A DNA stretch of 64,000 bases from Petrosia ficiformis (GCA_947044365.1 OX345637.1:3019001-3083000); one strand, 5' to 3'. Shown: positions 1 through 10,275, numbered from the stretch's first letter. The notes: generated by a model from the letters alone, not told the origin. Numbers and translations are program-made.

Positions 1-239
1 TTTTCACACTACACATCTAGTCATATGACATTCAATTATATTATAGTGTACTTGAATTTGATTAATGTGCACAATTTTCTGCATTCTGAGTCAGTACAGT
101 CAAAAAATTCCTAGAAAGTCACTAGACACATCTCGTGTGGTGTGCGAGAAGACTAGGAGGAATGATAATTGCATCTTAGTACAAAATAGCTGTCTAGTCA
201 GTAGATACTTGAAATTTAATCAAAATCCTCGAAAAAACA

Positions 240-500
240 GCTAATTATAAATCAAGTCATGGTATATAGGTTTTGGAAATGGATAAACTTTAAAACACTC
301 TCTTCATTCCAGTAATGTAAGTTAGAATCCTGACTCTTGTAACATTAGAGTTTACTATAGTTGTTCCACCTATATATCTAAATAATTTTTGCAGTTCAAA
401 TTTACTTACACACAGCTGGGTTTCTAGTGGCTCTCAAAATGAGACATACTAAAGCTACATGCCAGACCCTCCTTTATCATGATTTTACTAAGAATTTGCG
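240..500 (-). other. Intron-2 block of the minus-strand Kelch gene
   Basis: Read on the minus strand, this stretch matches 16010-16180, which is intron 2 of the intact Kelch gene at 15699-30845. Shared pieces include the run around GATAAAGGAGGGTCTGG, GAGAGCCACTAGA and TAGGTGGAACAACT. It lies on the far side of the Ty3 element from exons 1-2 at 5378-5147, so the element interrupts intron 2 of a second gene copy that continues leftwards out of the window. No exon was found in 1-556. Confidence 0.6.
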
Positions 501-556
501 TTTACTTTGAAGATGAGGCAGAAAGAAGTAGGAGCTGACTTTTCACAGGAATTTAT

Positions 557-815
557 TGTGATGTATTTAGATATTAATGTATTTATAGTGATGTGTACAA
601 TGTACAGGTGTTTCTTTATTACTGTATGTGTTAACTAATTATCACTATCTTATTTATTTTACTTGTTTAAACAGGTTTTACTGCAGGAATATTCTAGTAT
701 GTTGATCACATGTATCTTAGGAATATTCTAAAATTTAAGTTGTGTATATATATATTCAATTATTGTGTTAGTTCAGTTGAGTTCAATAAACGATCCCAGT
801 ATCTTAAATATAACA
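557..815 (+). repeat. 5' LTR of the Ty3/gypsy element
   Basis: 259 bp, bounded by TG...CA and by the TTTAT target duplication at 552-556. It carries an AATAAA at 785-790 close to its end, the usual place for a polyadenylation signal in an LTR, and a TATATATA run upstream of it. Compared with the 3' LTR, only one difference is visible (CTAAAATT here, CTAGAATT there). Confidence 0.95.
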
Positions 816-818
816 AAG

Positions 819-836
819 TGGCGATGAGGATGAACC
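819..836 (+). promoter_or_regulatory. Putative primer-binding site
   Basis: TGGCGATGAGGATGAA starts three bases after the 5' LTR. TGG is the complement of a tRNA 3' CCA end, which is how minus-strand DNA synthesis of LTR elements is primed. The tRNA was not identified. The site overlaps the likely gag ATG at 824. Confidence 0.6.
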
Positions 837-1909
837 ATACTACACTAGGAGCAGTGGAACCATTTAATCCAGACACAGATGAGTGGCTTTCTTATGAAGA
901 ACGCTTGGAACAATTCTTTCTAGCAAATGAGATAGCCGACGAACAGAAGAAAATCGCAGTTTTCCTGACTGTGATAGGCACTAAGACGTATACATTATTG
1001 AGGAACCTAGTAGCACCAGAGAAACTTGCATCAAAAACGTATACAGAATTGGTGGCGACATTAAAGGCTCATCTGAATCCGAAGCCATTGGTCATAGTCG
1101 AGAGATTCAAATTCCATCGTAGATATCAGAAAGAGGGAGAATCAATTGCTCAATACATTGCTGAACTCCGTAAACTAGCCGAACATTGTAATTTTAAGGA
1201 ATACTTACAAGAAGCCATCCGAGATAGACTCGTTTGTGGAATACAGAACGAAGCGACTCAGAGACGTTTACTTGCAGAAGCCGATCTCACCTTACAAAGA
1301 GCCCAAGAAATAGCTCAAGGCATGGAAGCAGCGAGCAAAGAAGCTGTAGAACTACGGGCGTCGAGCAGAACTCAGGTAGTTCATCGTACAACCACTATTC
1401 CAGAAAGGAAGAAATCATGCTATCGTTGTGGAAGCACACGTCACACACAGGAAAAGTGTTTCTACAAAACTGCAAACTGTCATAACTGTGGTAAACAAGG
1501 CCACATAGCGAAGGTGTGTAAAGCACAAAAACGTGAAAAGAAGCAAGGCTATCAAGAGACAAAGATACCAGAGAGGAAGCGGACAAACAAATATGTAAAA
1601 CAGGAAGAACTTCCAGAAGACATAGAGGAGAATGAAACATGGGAAGTCTTTGCTATCAAGACAGTACAGGACAGACAAGAGCCAGAAATTGAACTGGAGC
1701 TATACCTAAATGGGAGCAGAATAATAATGGAACTTGACACAGGAGCATCAATTAGCATCATCTCAGAGGAAACTTGGAGAACAAGGTTACCAAAAGTGAA
1801 GCTGGAGCAATCCAAAATTATATTGAAGACCTATACTGGTGAACCCATGAAGGTACTGGGAGAAACAGAAGTCTTAAATATAATAATCAAGAAGCCAAAC
1901 TACCATTAG
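824..1909 (+). CDS. gag-pro: gag-protease part of the Ty3/gypsy element
   Basis: The first ATG after the LTR is at 824; an open frame also runs upstream into the LTR but that part is unlikely to be used. The product starts with a gag capsid-like segment (EPFNPDTDEWLSYEERL). Two CCHC zinc knuckles follow at about residues 199 and 219 (CYRCGSTRHTQEKC and CHNCGKQGHIAKVC), which bind the element RNA. The retropepsin active site DTGAS is at about residue 305, followed by SIISEETW. The frame ends at a TAG at 1907-1909. The expected continuation (LPLVVVKG, then LLGRNW) is in another frame, so a small indel near 1870-1890 separates protease from RT. Confidence 0.85.
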   Translation: MRMNHTTLGAVEPFNPDTDEWLSYEERLEQFFLANEIADEQKKIAVFLTVIGTKTYTLLRNLVAPEKLASKTYTELVATLKAHLNPKPLVIVERFKFHRRYQKEGESIAQYIAELRKLAEHCNFKEYLQEAIRDRLVCGIQNEATQRRLLAEADLTLQRAQEIAQGMEAASKEAVELRASSRTQVVHRTTTIPERKKSCYRCGSTRHTQEKCFYKTANCHNCGKQGHIAKVCKAQKREKKQGYQETKIPERKRTNKYVKQEELPEDIEENETWEVFAIKTVQDRQEPEIELELYLNGSRIIMELDTGASISIISEETWRTRLPKVKLEQSKIILKTYTGEPMKVLGETEVLNIIIKKPNYH

Positions 1910-4537
1910 TAGTAGTAAAAGGGAGAGGACCCTCGTTGTTGGGTCGCAATTGGCTCAAAGTAATACAGTTAGACTGGAGAAGCATAAAGTACATCCCTAC
2001 AGAACTAGAATCATTATTATACAAATACGGCGAATTATTCAAGGAGGAACTCGGTACAATGAGAGGTGTCAATGCTAAGCTGTCAGTGAAACAAGATGCA
2101 ATACCTAAATTCTGTCGTGCTCGACCAGTACCATACGCAATACGGGAGGCCATCGAAAAAGACCTGTTCCGAATGCAACAACTGGGAGTAATCGAGAAGG
2201 TTAGCTACAGTGACTGGGCTACGCCAGTTGTTCCAGTACCAAAACACACATCAAGGCCTTTATCAGTATACAAGGTTACCATTTGGTATCTCGTCAGCCC
2301 CAGCTATTTTTCAACAAGCTATGGAGAAGATTTTACAAGGCTTAGCAAAGGTAGTATGCTATCTTGATGATGTACTAGTTACAGGAAGCAGTGACTGGGA
2401 ACATATCACTAATCTGGAAGAAGTTTTCAGGAGATTGAAGGAGCGAGGACTACGATTAAAGAAAAGCAAGTGCTCTTTCATGAAGCCCTCTGTTCAATAC
2501 CTAGGATATCTGGTAGATGCTGAAGGAATACACACTTCACCAGAGAAAGTGTCAGCAATTGTCGAAGCTCCAAGACCAGCAAATCAGCAACAACTAAGAG
2601 CATTCCTTGGACTAGTGAACTACTATGGGAAATTTTTGCCATCATTATCCACTACAACCTATCCATTGAACTGTCTCCTACACAAAAATATCAAGTGGGA
2701 ATGGACTGAAAAATGTGCAGAATCATTTAAGAAGCTGAAGGAGCAATTGTCCTCTAAATTAGTGTTGGTACATTATGACTCAAAACTTCCACTCAGAATG
2801 GCTTGTGACGCCTCATCATATGGTGTTGGTGCTGTGATTGCTCATGTCATGCCTGATGGTTCAGAGAAACCAGTTGCTTATGCTTCGAGAACACTCTCAA
2901 AATCTGAAAAGAACTATGCCCACATTGAAAAGGAAGCCCTTGCTATTATATTTTGAATAAAGAAATTTCATCGATATATTTATGGCCGGAAGTTCACACT
3001 AATTACGGACCAAAAACCTCTCACCACTATACTTAGCCCAAAAGCCAGTCTACCAGCCTTAGCTGCAGCTAGAATACAACGATGGGCGATCATCCTTTCA
3101 GCTTACTGTTATGAAATTGAATTCCGTTCGACTCAAGAGCACTCGAATGCAGATGGATTGTCACGCCTTCCATTAGAGACCACAAATGCTTTTGAGGAAT
3201 CCCCTACAGCCTCGTTGTTTAACATTCATCAGATTGGGACATTGCCAGTACATCCAGAACAGTTACGACTAGAAACAACTCGTGACCACATATTGTCTAA
3301 GGTATTAAGGTATACACTGAATGGATGGCCAACAAGAGTAGAAGCCAACATACAACCATATTTCATCCGCAGAAATGAGATCACAGTGGAAGCTGGATGT
3401 TTAATGTGGGGAATAAAAGTGATAGTTCCTGTGAAATTACAGAGATGGGTAATAAAAGAATTGCATACTGGACACCCAGGTATAGTAAAGATGAAATCCT
3501 TAGCCAGAATTCATGTGTGGTGGCCAGGAATAAATCAGAACATTGAAGAACTAGTGAAAAATTGCCCATCATGTCAACAGTTTAGGAACAGACCTCCACC
3601 AACTACACTGCACCCATGGACTTGGCCAGTTAGACCATGGCATCGAGTACACATAGATTACGCAGGTCCATTTTTAGGAAGATATTTCCTGATTTTGGTG
3701 GACGCTCCTTCCAAATGGCCGGAAGTAGTACCCATGAATTCAACTACTACTGAAAAAACCATCACAGAACTATGAAAAATATTTTCCGTACATGGATTGC
3801 CTGAGCAATTAGTCTCAGACAATGGTGCTCAATTTACATCAGAAGAGTTTGAAAGATTCCTGAAGTCCAATGGAATTAAACATATCAGATCAGCCCCTTA
3901 CCATCCCGCAATAAACGGAGAAGCAGAACGGTTTGTACAAACTTTTAAACACGTCTTGAAAACCTCTGCATCTGATGACGGATCTCTAGAAACAAAACTG
4001 GCAAGATTTTTGTTGACTTATAGAAGTACACCTAATTCGACAACAAATGTTTCACCATCAGAACTGTTATTTCACCGCCGAATTCTGACTAGACTTGATA
4101 TTTTATCTCCAAATCTATTCTCTAATGTCACAGACAAACAGACCAGGCAGAAATATTATCATGATAGGAAAAGTAAACAACGAGAATTTGAGATAGATCA
4201 GACTGTTCTAGTTGAAAATCCAGGAAAAGATCCCAAATGGTTAACTGGAATAATTTTAGAAAGACTAGGTCCCATCACCTACAAAGTCAAAGTGGGAGAG
4301 TACATTTGGAAAAGACATATTGACCAAATGTTGAGATCGGAAGTAGAAACACAAGACAGAAATGACAATTTGGACATTGAAGCATTTGAAGCAATGTCAT
4401 CCACTTTTACTGATAGTCCACAAACAAGAGCACCTGTGATTAATGAAAGATACTCTGGATCAAGACATCCACCAGAACCACGATACTCACAACGAACCCG
4501 ACATCCCCCTATTCGTCTGGACCCCAGTTTTCAGTAA
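1885..4537 (+). pseudogene. pol: pol (RT, RNase H, integrase) of the Ty3/gypsy element, broken
   Basis: The RT amino end (LLGRNW, VIEKVSYSDWATPVVPVPK) is in one frame to about 2245. The text then jumps to THQGLYQYTRLPFG in another frame. Judged against the usual gypsy RT layout, the stretch with motif A is missing. Motif C (YLDD, 2360-2371) remains. RNase H follows (ACDASSYGVGAV; YAHIEKEALAIIF) with a TGA at 2954-2956. The integrase has the HHCC zinc finger (HTGHPG to CPSCQQ, about 3464-3590) and DDE residues in HIDYAG, VSDNG and GEAERF, split by a TGA at 3773-3775 where a tryptophan codon is expected. The frame ends with TAA at 4535-4537. The copy cannot make active RT by itself. Confidence 0.9.
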
Positions 4538-4550
4538 GGAGGGAGGAATA
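4536..4550 (+). promoter_or_regulatory. Polypurine tract of the Ty3/gypsy element
   Basis: The purine run AAGGAGGGAGGAA lies directly before the 3' LTR, where plus-strand DNA synthesis is primed. It overlaps the pol stop codon. Confidence 0.8.
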
Positions 4551-4809
4551 TGTGATGTATTTAGATATTAATGTATTTATAGTGATGTGTACAATGTACA
4601 GGTGTTTCTTTATTACTGTATGTGTTAACTAATTATCACTATCTTATTTATTTTACTTGTTTAAACAGGTTTTACTGCAGGAATATTCTAGTATGTTGAT
4701 CACATGTATCTTAGGAATATTCTAGAATTTAAGTTGTGTATATATATATTCAATTATTGTGTTAGTTCAGTTGAGTTCAATAAACGATCCCAGTATCTTA
4801 AATATAACA
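4551..4809 (+). repeat. 3' LTR of the Ty3/gypsy element
   Basis: 259 bp, same ends and length as the 5' LTR and one visible difference. It is followed directly by TTTAT (4810-4814), the second copy of the target-site duplication. Confidence 0.95.
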
Positions 4810-4842
4810 TTTATGACTCTTGCCTACACACTTGATTTGGGA

Positions 4843-4900
4843 AGTCTCTCCATTCCCCCCATCCGATCTCAAAAAGGGGAGGAGTCTGGCTAGCGAGACT
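4843..4900. repeat. Short snap-back hairpin repeat (AGTCTC family)
   Basis: The right half (GGGGAGGAGTCTGGCTAGCGAGACT) closely matches hairpins at 10211-10275, 10627-10685 and 19941-20008. The left arm is decayed here (AGTCTCTCCATTCCCCCC). It is a member of a family of roughly 60-bp foldback repeats. Confidence 0.65.
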
Positions 4901-4922
4901 ATTATTTGTTGTTTGTCATTTT

Positions 4923-5063
4923 AAGTACAAATTCAAGAAATAACTTTGTTCTCCACAGATAACTGAATGAGAACTTACAATAATATTACTCACAAACATA
5001 TTATTTATTATCACTACGTACAGCATTGAAACTCCTGTAACCAAATAAGGGTTAAAATAACCG
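4923..5063. repeat. Single arm of a foldback MITE (family of 39056-39465)
   Basis: The sequence from AGTACAAATTCAAG to AAGGGTTAAAATAACCG matches the right arm of the foldback MITE at 39056-39465 (shared: ATAACTTTGTTCTCCACAGA, TACAGCATTGAA, AGGGTTAAAATAAC). The opposite arm is missing, so this is a half element. Confidence 0.7.
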
Positions 5064-5146
5064 TTTCGTTTTTACATTGCAAGACTACATCTATTTATGT
5101 TGAATATTAAAAGTTGTAGAGATATTAGTAGTGTATTCAGACTTAC

Positions 5147-5378
5147 CAGTTTCTATATCAAATATCTCAATTACTGAAAGGAAGAGTCTCTTCTTCTTAC
5201 TGTCATGAACTGCAGGTAGATCTTTCTGATATCCTCCCCAGCAGTACACTTTTCTTTCTATTATTTCTGTGCAGTGGCTTCTTCTTGCTTTTGGTTCATA
5301 ATAATCTGTAGAATATGATAACTATCACAAGTTTGCTATTATTATTACTTAACTAAGCATACTTTTTATAGTGGCCAT
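5147..5378 (-). CDS. Kelch-repeat gene, first two exons (paralogue of the 15699 gene)
   Basis: On the minus strand, exon 1 is 5378-5363 (MATIK plus one base) and exon 2 is 5305-5147, joined by a GT-AG intron of 57 bp. Exon 2 is 159 nt, exactly the length of exon 2 of the intact gene (15774-15932). It encodes a very similar Kelch segment (RRSHCTEIIERKVYCWGGYQ, then EIFDIETG). Both exons are open and the splice phase (1) is the same, so this copy may be live. The next exons would lie left of the window, beyond the Ty3 element in intron 2. Kelch repeats fold into beta-propellers that bind partner proteins. Confidence 0.75.
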
Positions 5379-5455
5379 TCTACAACATAATAATTAGAAA
5401 TTTGTTTACTGTTTTCAGGGACCATGACAACAAATTATGTATATGTTATAATTAT

Positions 5456-5484
5456 GACCTCGGGCGTATATATAGCCCGAGGTC
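5456..5484. repeat. Short palindrome
   Basis: GACCTCGGGC and GCCCGAGGTC form 10-bp perfect arms (12 bp counting the flanking AT) around a 9-base GTATATATA loop. Confidence 0.85.
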
Positions 5485-5513
5485 ATATATGAATATCATT
5501 GAGTGTGTATATC

Positions 5514-5572
5514 GACCTCTGACATCACTACCTTGAGAACACAGTGTTCTCAAGGTAGTGATGTCTGAGGTC
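5514..5572. repeat. Near-perfect palindrome, 29-bp arms
   Basis: Two 29-bp arms (5514-5542 and 5544-5572) with a single-base centre and one mismatch by eye. The arm begins GACCTCTGACATCACTACC. It lies between the minus-strand Kelch start (5378) and a plus-strand copy of Kelch intron 2 (from 6176), at the point where the locus changes orientation. Confidence 0.9.
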
Positions 5573-5821
5573 TCCATAACAACCATGATGTCATACTATT
5601 TACTAGCCATGGGAATCAAAGTAGTGGCCATAGTCTTGTTAAGAGTATCTTTATACTGAGAAGTGACTGTGAGGCTGTAGTTGGGCTGTTGTTTGATTGT
5701 TTTACAAAATGGACAAGGAACATAGTAATCCACACAGTGATTTGGAAGATTTCAAGCCACTGAAATGGTAGAAATTAAGTAAACGCTATCCTGTGAAAAG
5801 GTTTAATTAAAACAGCTACCA
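5573..5821. other. No gene seen
   Basis: AT-rich sequence with only a very short frame (MDKEHSNPHSDLEDFKPLKW, from 5709) that has no recognisable content. Confidence 0.5.
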
Positions 5822-6169
5822 GTGAACAAGAAAGAAACGATATCACCAAAGGATACATTCCGAACAACACAAAGAGGAGCACATCTTGGTCAGTTAGAAT
5901 GTATAATGAATGGAGATGTGCACGAGAAGGTGAAAATAAATCATTGTTCACTTGATGCTCTCAGAAGTTATGAGCAAATTTCCAGTGATCAACACAAGGA
6001 AGTGAGTAAAATTATGCTCAAGAGTTGTAAGAATGAGGAGATTCATGGAAACAGCTCCATGCATTTCTGGCATACTGTTGGAGAAATTATGGTTATTCTC
6101 AGCCAGACAGATGATGAGGGACTAGACCACCCTGTGGCCTACTTCAGTCACGAGCTGTACACTAAATAA
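5822..6169 (+). pseudogene. Open frame ending in a gypsy-type RNase H fragment
   Basis: An open frame of about 115 codons (first codon GTG, so its start is not a real one). The last part, ILSQTDDEGLDHPVAYFSHEL (6084-6155), has the pattern of a Ty3/gypsy RNase H around the LSQ...PVAYFS strand. The first two thirds are not recognised. It is most likely a relic of a second, different gypsy element. The resemblance is short and made from memory of the family. Confidence 0.4.
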
Positions 6170-6175
6170 TCACTT

Positions 6176-7340
6176 GAATATAGCAGATATTACATGATGA
6201 TTCAAGAAATTACATCAATAATCACTTCTCACCCAATGGTTGAAGCTGGAGATAAGAGTACGAAATTTGTTTGGCTTCTTTACAAAATGGCTGAAGGCAG
6301 CAGTACTGACACACTAAGTAGGATTTATTACTAGATATGTACTAGTATAGTTACTATACCACACATGTATAAAATACCAGTCATTTACATACTAATAGTA
6401 TATCACACATGTATTATACACATGTCATATACATGAAACACCTTTCATATACTATATAATAGTATAGTACAATAATAAAAGGATATTGTATTATAGTAAT
6501 AATGTGTCTTATGTATTATACACCTGTGAGGGTGGTATCGGGAATACACACACGAGAGCATTGCTTCAATTAGAGCCCGACAGCTCTAATTGGACCAATA
6601 ACAAGTGCGTGTATTCTGGATACTGCCCTCACATGTGTATAATAATTAGTCTGTTGCAATTGTGTGGGTGTATCAAATACACAAACGATTATGCTTGGCT
6701 TCTATACTTATGATGCAATTGTTGCAATTGTGACGTAATGCAGGCAAGTGAAGAAAAAAGCAGCTCTTTCCTAAACTTCAATTGATTTTGGGCAGGATGT
6801 GGTTATGTTGGCGGACAGTATCATGATCTATATGTACTATATTGCCATGTCGGTGTCTTTGATATGCCCATGCAACGTTCTACAACACATATTAATCTCT
6901 TTATAATCCATGATAACTGAACAGTACAATATAAATATTATTTTAATATTTATATTATAGTTAGTGTATATTTATATTATAGTTATCATACATCTATACT
7001 GTAGTTATCATATATTTATATTGTAGTTATATTGTATATCAAATTAAGTTTTTGTTTCAAGGGAACTGTCACATGACAAGCTGTTAGGAAGAGTATGTTA
7101 GTCATGAACGAGGTCTTATGAATATCATTATGAATATGTACTTACAATAACATTAGCAGTCCTCATCTATTACATAAATGTACCTCTGGGTAGGTGAGTG
7201 AAGTGGGAGGATGATGATTTAGATTTATACATTTGAATCTCTAACTGATAAAACCTAAGACTGAGAATACCTTGGATTGGGAACATGGATGCAATGATCA
7301 TCAACCTCACTCATGACTAACATATATAATTATGATCCGG
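6176..7340 (+). repeat. Duplicate of Kelch intron 2 (matches 16671-17560)
   Basis: Long blocks match intron 2 of the intact gene in the same order and strand. Examples are TATTACATGATGATT, CCAGTCATTTACATACTAAT, CACCTTTCATATACTATATA, and GACTGAGAATACC. It is therefore a duplicated gene segment, not an independent element. At its right end the copy runs into exon-6 sequence instead of exon 3. Confidence 0.8.
6517..6641. repeat. Foldback MITE-like hairpin
   Basis: TATACACCTGTGAGGG at the left pairs with CCCTCACATGTGTATA at the right, and pairing continues inward (GAATACAC...GTGTATTC). The centre is a smaller hairpin, CAATTAGAGC/GCTCTAATTG. The corresponding place in the intact intron 2 (near 17030) lacks it, so it inserted after the duplication. 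Confidence 0.7.
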
Positions 7341-7399
7341 ATTGGTCATACTACATATTATAATAAACTACCTAATATAATGAACATTGTGAAGTTACA

Positions 7400-7612
7400 A
7401 TATTATAATTCACTGTTCTGTATTATGTTTTCAATATCCTGTGACATATATACATGTGATATTCACCTGATATAATGATTTAGAAATACTATAGACATAT
7501 ATATGTTGTGATTATCTTGTAATAATGAAGTCATATATACATATCAATGTATTATAATTCTACAGATACACTTACCAGATAATGTAACTATGAGATATGC
7601 CCTCTCCTTATC
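7400..7612 (+). pseudogene. Fragment of Kelch exon 6 with its upstream intron
   Basis: 7420-7565 matches the end of intron 5 of the intact gene (22150-22262: TCACCTGATATAATGATT, AATGAAGTCATA). The text then enters exon 6 (ATACACTTACCAGATAATGT; 22263 onwards). The match stops near 7612 inside the exon. Just upstream, the sequence matches the end of intron 2 (CACTGTTCTGTAT). Exons 3, 4 and 5 and their introns are thus missing between the two. Confidence 0.75.
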
Positions 7613-7649
7613 ATGATAAAAAGAAGTGAACATCCTGCTTTATCATCAG

Positions 7650-7889
7650 GAGAACAAGAGGAAGAGATGATACGATTGAGAGAAGAAAAAACATCCTAAA
7701 AATACAATTAGAAGAGTCGCGCCAAGAGACAACCCAAACAAGAAGACAAGCCACTAATCACCAACAAGAAATGAGACGATCTAATACAAGACTATAAGAG
7801 ACACAAACCCAATCACAAGAAACACAAGCCCAGTTACAACAGACACAAGTCCAATTACAAGAGACGCATGTCCAAACACAAGTATGAAT
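7650..7889 (+). pseudogene. Glutamine-rich coiled-coil exon relic
   Basis: Codons read as glutamine-rich heptads (EEEMIRLREEK; QLQQTQVQLQETHVQTQ), partly from repeated 21-nt units, with in-frame stops (TAA near 7697) that show decay. The end, ACACAA followed by GTATGA, looks like a phase-0 donor and fits the phase-0 start of the next exon at 8348. A homologous relic lies at 51660-52030. A coiled coil would multimerise the protein upstream of the kinase domain. Confidence 0.55.
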
Positions 7890-8347
7890 CTATAAGTAAT
7901 AAAAATAGCACAAACCACAGATTATCCTAACAATGTCAGTTCACCTAACATACTTCTTATATTATTATGAGATTATACATTATTATAACCATTTCCATCA
8001 TTTCCACAATTCCACTGTTTCCCTTCTAATAATAAATATTATCACAGTAGTATTAACATAGTATTGATGTAATTATTTAGGTATTGTATTATATCATTTC
8101 ATTACTCTCCAAAAAGCAGAGTAAAAACCATTTGACATTGGAACTTAATAAAAGTGTCATAAGTCCCATTTCCACTATGTATACATACATAGACTAGTTT
8201 CAGAAATCAAATTTCTACTATAATTATAATTTATAATTATAAGTATTGTGTTGTGTATGTTCCCTAAATCAGTTATATTTCAAATTTCAAATGTCAAAAG
8301 GAACATTAATTAGTCTCATTTGTATTAATATAATTATTCTCTTATAG

Positions 8348-9194
8348 CAAATCAGCCATGATAAACAAGAGCTTCAAACAAGAGTTCAGGAACAACAAGA
8401 GGAGATTCATCATCTTCGTACACAAGTCGAAAACCCTCATTGGGTAATCGAAAAGGAAGAAGTACAAATGACACAGGAGATTCTTGGAACAGGAGGATGG
8501 GGTGAAGTGAAGGTTGGTGTATTAAGAGGTACCAAGGTAGCAGTAAAATGTCTTTTATTATCAGGTGATTCTCTCCGAATATAATCTCGGCCTCTTCTCT
8601 AGGGAAATGAATATTTCCTCTCGTATTTGTCATCCTAACCTCCTTCAATTTATAGGAGCCACTAGAATTGGTAATCCCATGATATTGACAGAGCTCATGC
8701 CTACCGGTCTTCATAAGGAACTGGAAAAGACCCACCTGACACAACCTCAGATTATCAATATTGGTCATGGTGTAGCATCTGCACTACCTTCACTTATGGA
8801 GACCACATCCAATCTTCATTGTGATGTTAGCAGTGCCAATGTCCTCCTAGAACGATCAGGAAGTGGACAATGGAAGGGGAAACTGTCTGTCTATGGATCT
8901 GCCAATCTTCTTCAAGATGTTCGTACAGTAGCCCCTGGTAGTCCTGCATATGCTGCCCCTGAAGCTCAATCTCCAAATCTTCATTCTCCTAAATTGGATA
9001 TTTACAGTTTTGGAATCCTGTTTGCAGAAATGGTTACCCGTCGTTTACCATCTGGTGTTGTATTTGAGAGAAGAGAACAAATTCGAAGTATCCAGTGGCC
9101 TTCCATCAAATCACTCGTCGAGCGTTGTACAACTCAAGATCCCCAAACTCGTTCTACGATAGAACAAGGGCTACAAGACATTAATGCATTGTAA
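8348..9194 (+). pseudogene. Kinase-like domain exon (TKL/tyrosine-kinase-like), frameshifted
   Basis: The exon starts after a TTATAG acceptor. It opens with a coiled coil (DKQELQTRVQEQQEEIHHLR), then a glycine-rich loop GTGGWGEVKVG and the lysine motif VAVK. A net 4-bp insertion near 8551-8560, judged against the copy at 52490, shifts the frame, and the first frame ends at TAA 8582-8584. The rest is open to a stop at 9192-9194: HPNLLQFIG, LHCDVSSANVLLE, KLSVYGSANLL, YAAPEA, DIYSFGILFAEM. The HRD arginine is cysteine and the DFG-type aspartate is valine (SVYG). Even without the frameshift, catalysis would be doubtful. The carboxy lobe ends normally. Confidence 0.75.
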
Positions 9195-10200
9195 AATTTC
9201 CTTGTTTATTTAAAATTTATTAATTTATATAGTAATGTAGACTACTTATATAGAGTAGTGTTTCCGACTGTATAGCTTTTGTAGAATTAGTAATTAGTCA
9301 TGATTATTATTTTGTATAAACAATTTTCATTTTGCTGATATAATTTATAATTATTGTTAAGTCAATTGTGTGTTATACTGTTTCAGAAACTGTTTTATTT
9401 TTGCCTTGTCTAATTGTATTCTCCCTGAATATAAGTCTAACCTGTACCTCTATACAACTGGCTCCTATCAGTTACCAGTGGATATAAATTACAGCAGACT
9501 GTATCATAATGGTTTCCTATGCAAACAAAATTGTCATTTCTCTTGTGGAATGTCATTTTAATGTATAATATGCTGCAGCATTGCCTGTGTTCATGTACAT
9601 TTAATCTTGTCATGCAGTTAATCTTTTGTAGGCTCAGTGAATCTGAAATAATGATCACCTCCCTCATGCTAAATTAATGGAGGAATTGTGACTCAGTGAT
9701 GAGAATATTTTACTTTGCTTTTCATCTTTTGCAAATAATTATTATAATCCTTGTTTATAATTACAGTGATGTGGCTGATTAAGTAGATTCAAGTAACTTG
9801 TACTGTTGAATATAATGAAGAACATTTATAAGATAATGAAATGATAATTATGTTTTATATCAGATTGGTGTTTCAATGTAAAGGAATTCTGCAATAGTGA
9901 AAGCAGTGATCCTATTTATACCTCTCGGGCAGTTTTATTTCTTTGTGTCAGATGCTGGAATGCAAGCCTTATTGTGTTTCTGTATAATTTACTGAAGCTT
10001 AAGTTTATTTAATTTCTTCAACTGCAACTGCAGCAACAACAACATCATCTGCTATGTCCTAAGCCAAATATTTTGGATATTCAACAGAATAATTATTACA
10101 CCTATCATCAGGAGCATACTAATTAGTGCGATCATTTATATATAAACACTTGTATCATTTATTTTACACTGTATAGGAAATAGCATTCCCTGTAAACATA
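9195..10200. other. No gene seen
   Basis: AT-rich intergenic sequence. Small open frames at 9370-9561 and 9437-9667 have no recognisable content. Confidence 0.5.
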
Positions 10201-10210
10201 AGTCTTCTCT

Positions 10211-10275
10211 AGTCTGGCGAGCGCAGCCCCTCCTGCTCCTACAGTTCAAAAAGGAGGGGCTGCTCTCGCTAGACT
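10211..10275. repeat. Snap-back hairpin repeat (AGTCT family)
   Basis: Arms AGTCTGGCGAGCGCAGCC and the complement of GGCTGCTCTCGCTAGACT pair over about 24 bp (10211-10234 with 10252-10275). The loop is GCTCCTACAGTTCAAAA. Confidence 0.85.

Larger units (their letters stand above)
557..4809 (+). mobile_element. Ty3/gypsy LTR retrotransposon, recent but defective
   Basis: This is a complete LTR-to-LTR element. Two 259-bp LTRs (557-815 and 4551-4809) start with TGTGATG and end with ATAACA, and they differ at one position by eye. The five bases TTTAT flank it on both sides (552-556 and 4810-4814), a target-site duplication made by integrase. The order gag, protease, reverse transcriptase, RNase H, integrase places it in Ty3/gypsy. 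The coding part is broken by a frameshift near 1870-1890, an internal deletion near 2241-2246 that removes the RT core including motif A, and in-frame TGA codons at 2954-2956 and 3773-3775. It sits antisense in intron 2 of the minus-strand Kelch gene. Confidence 0.95.
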
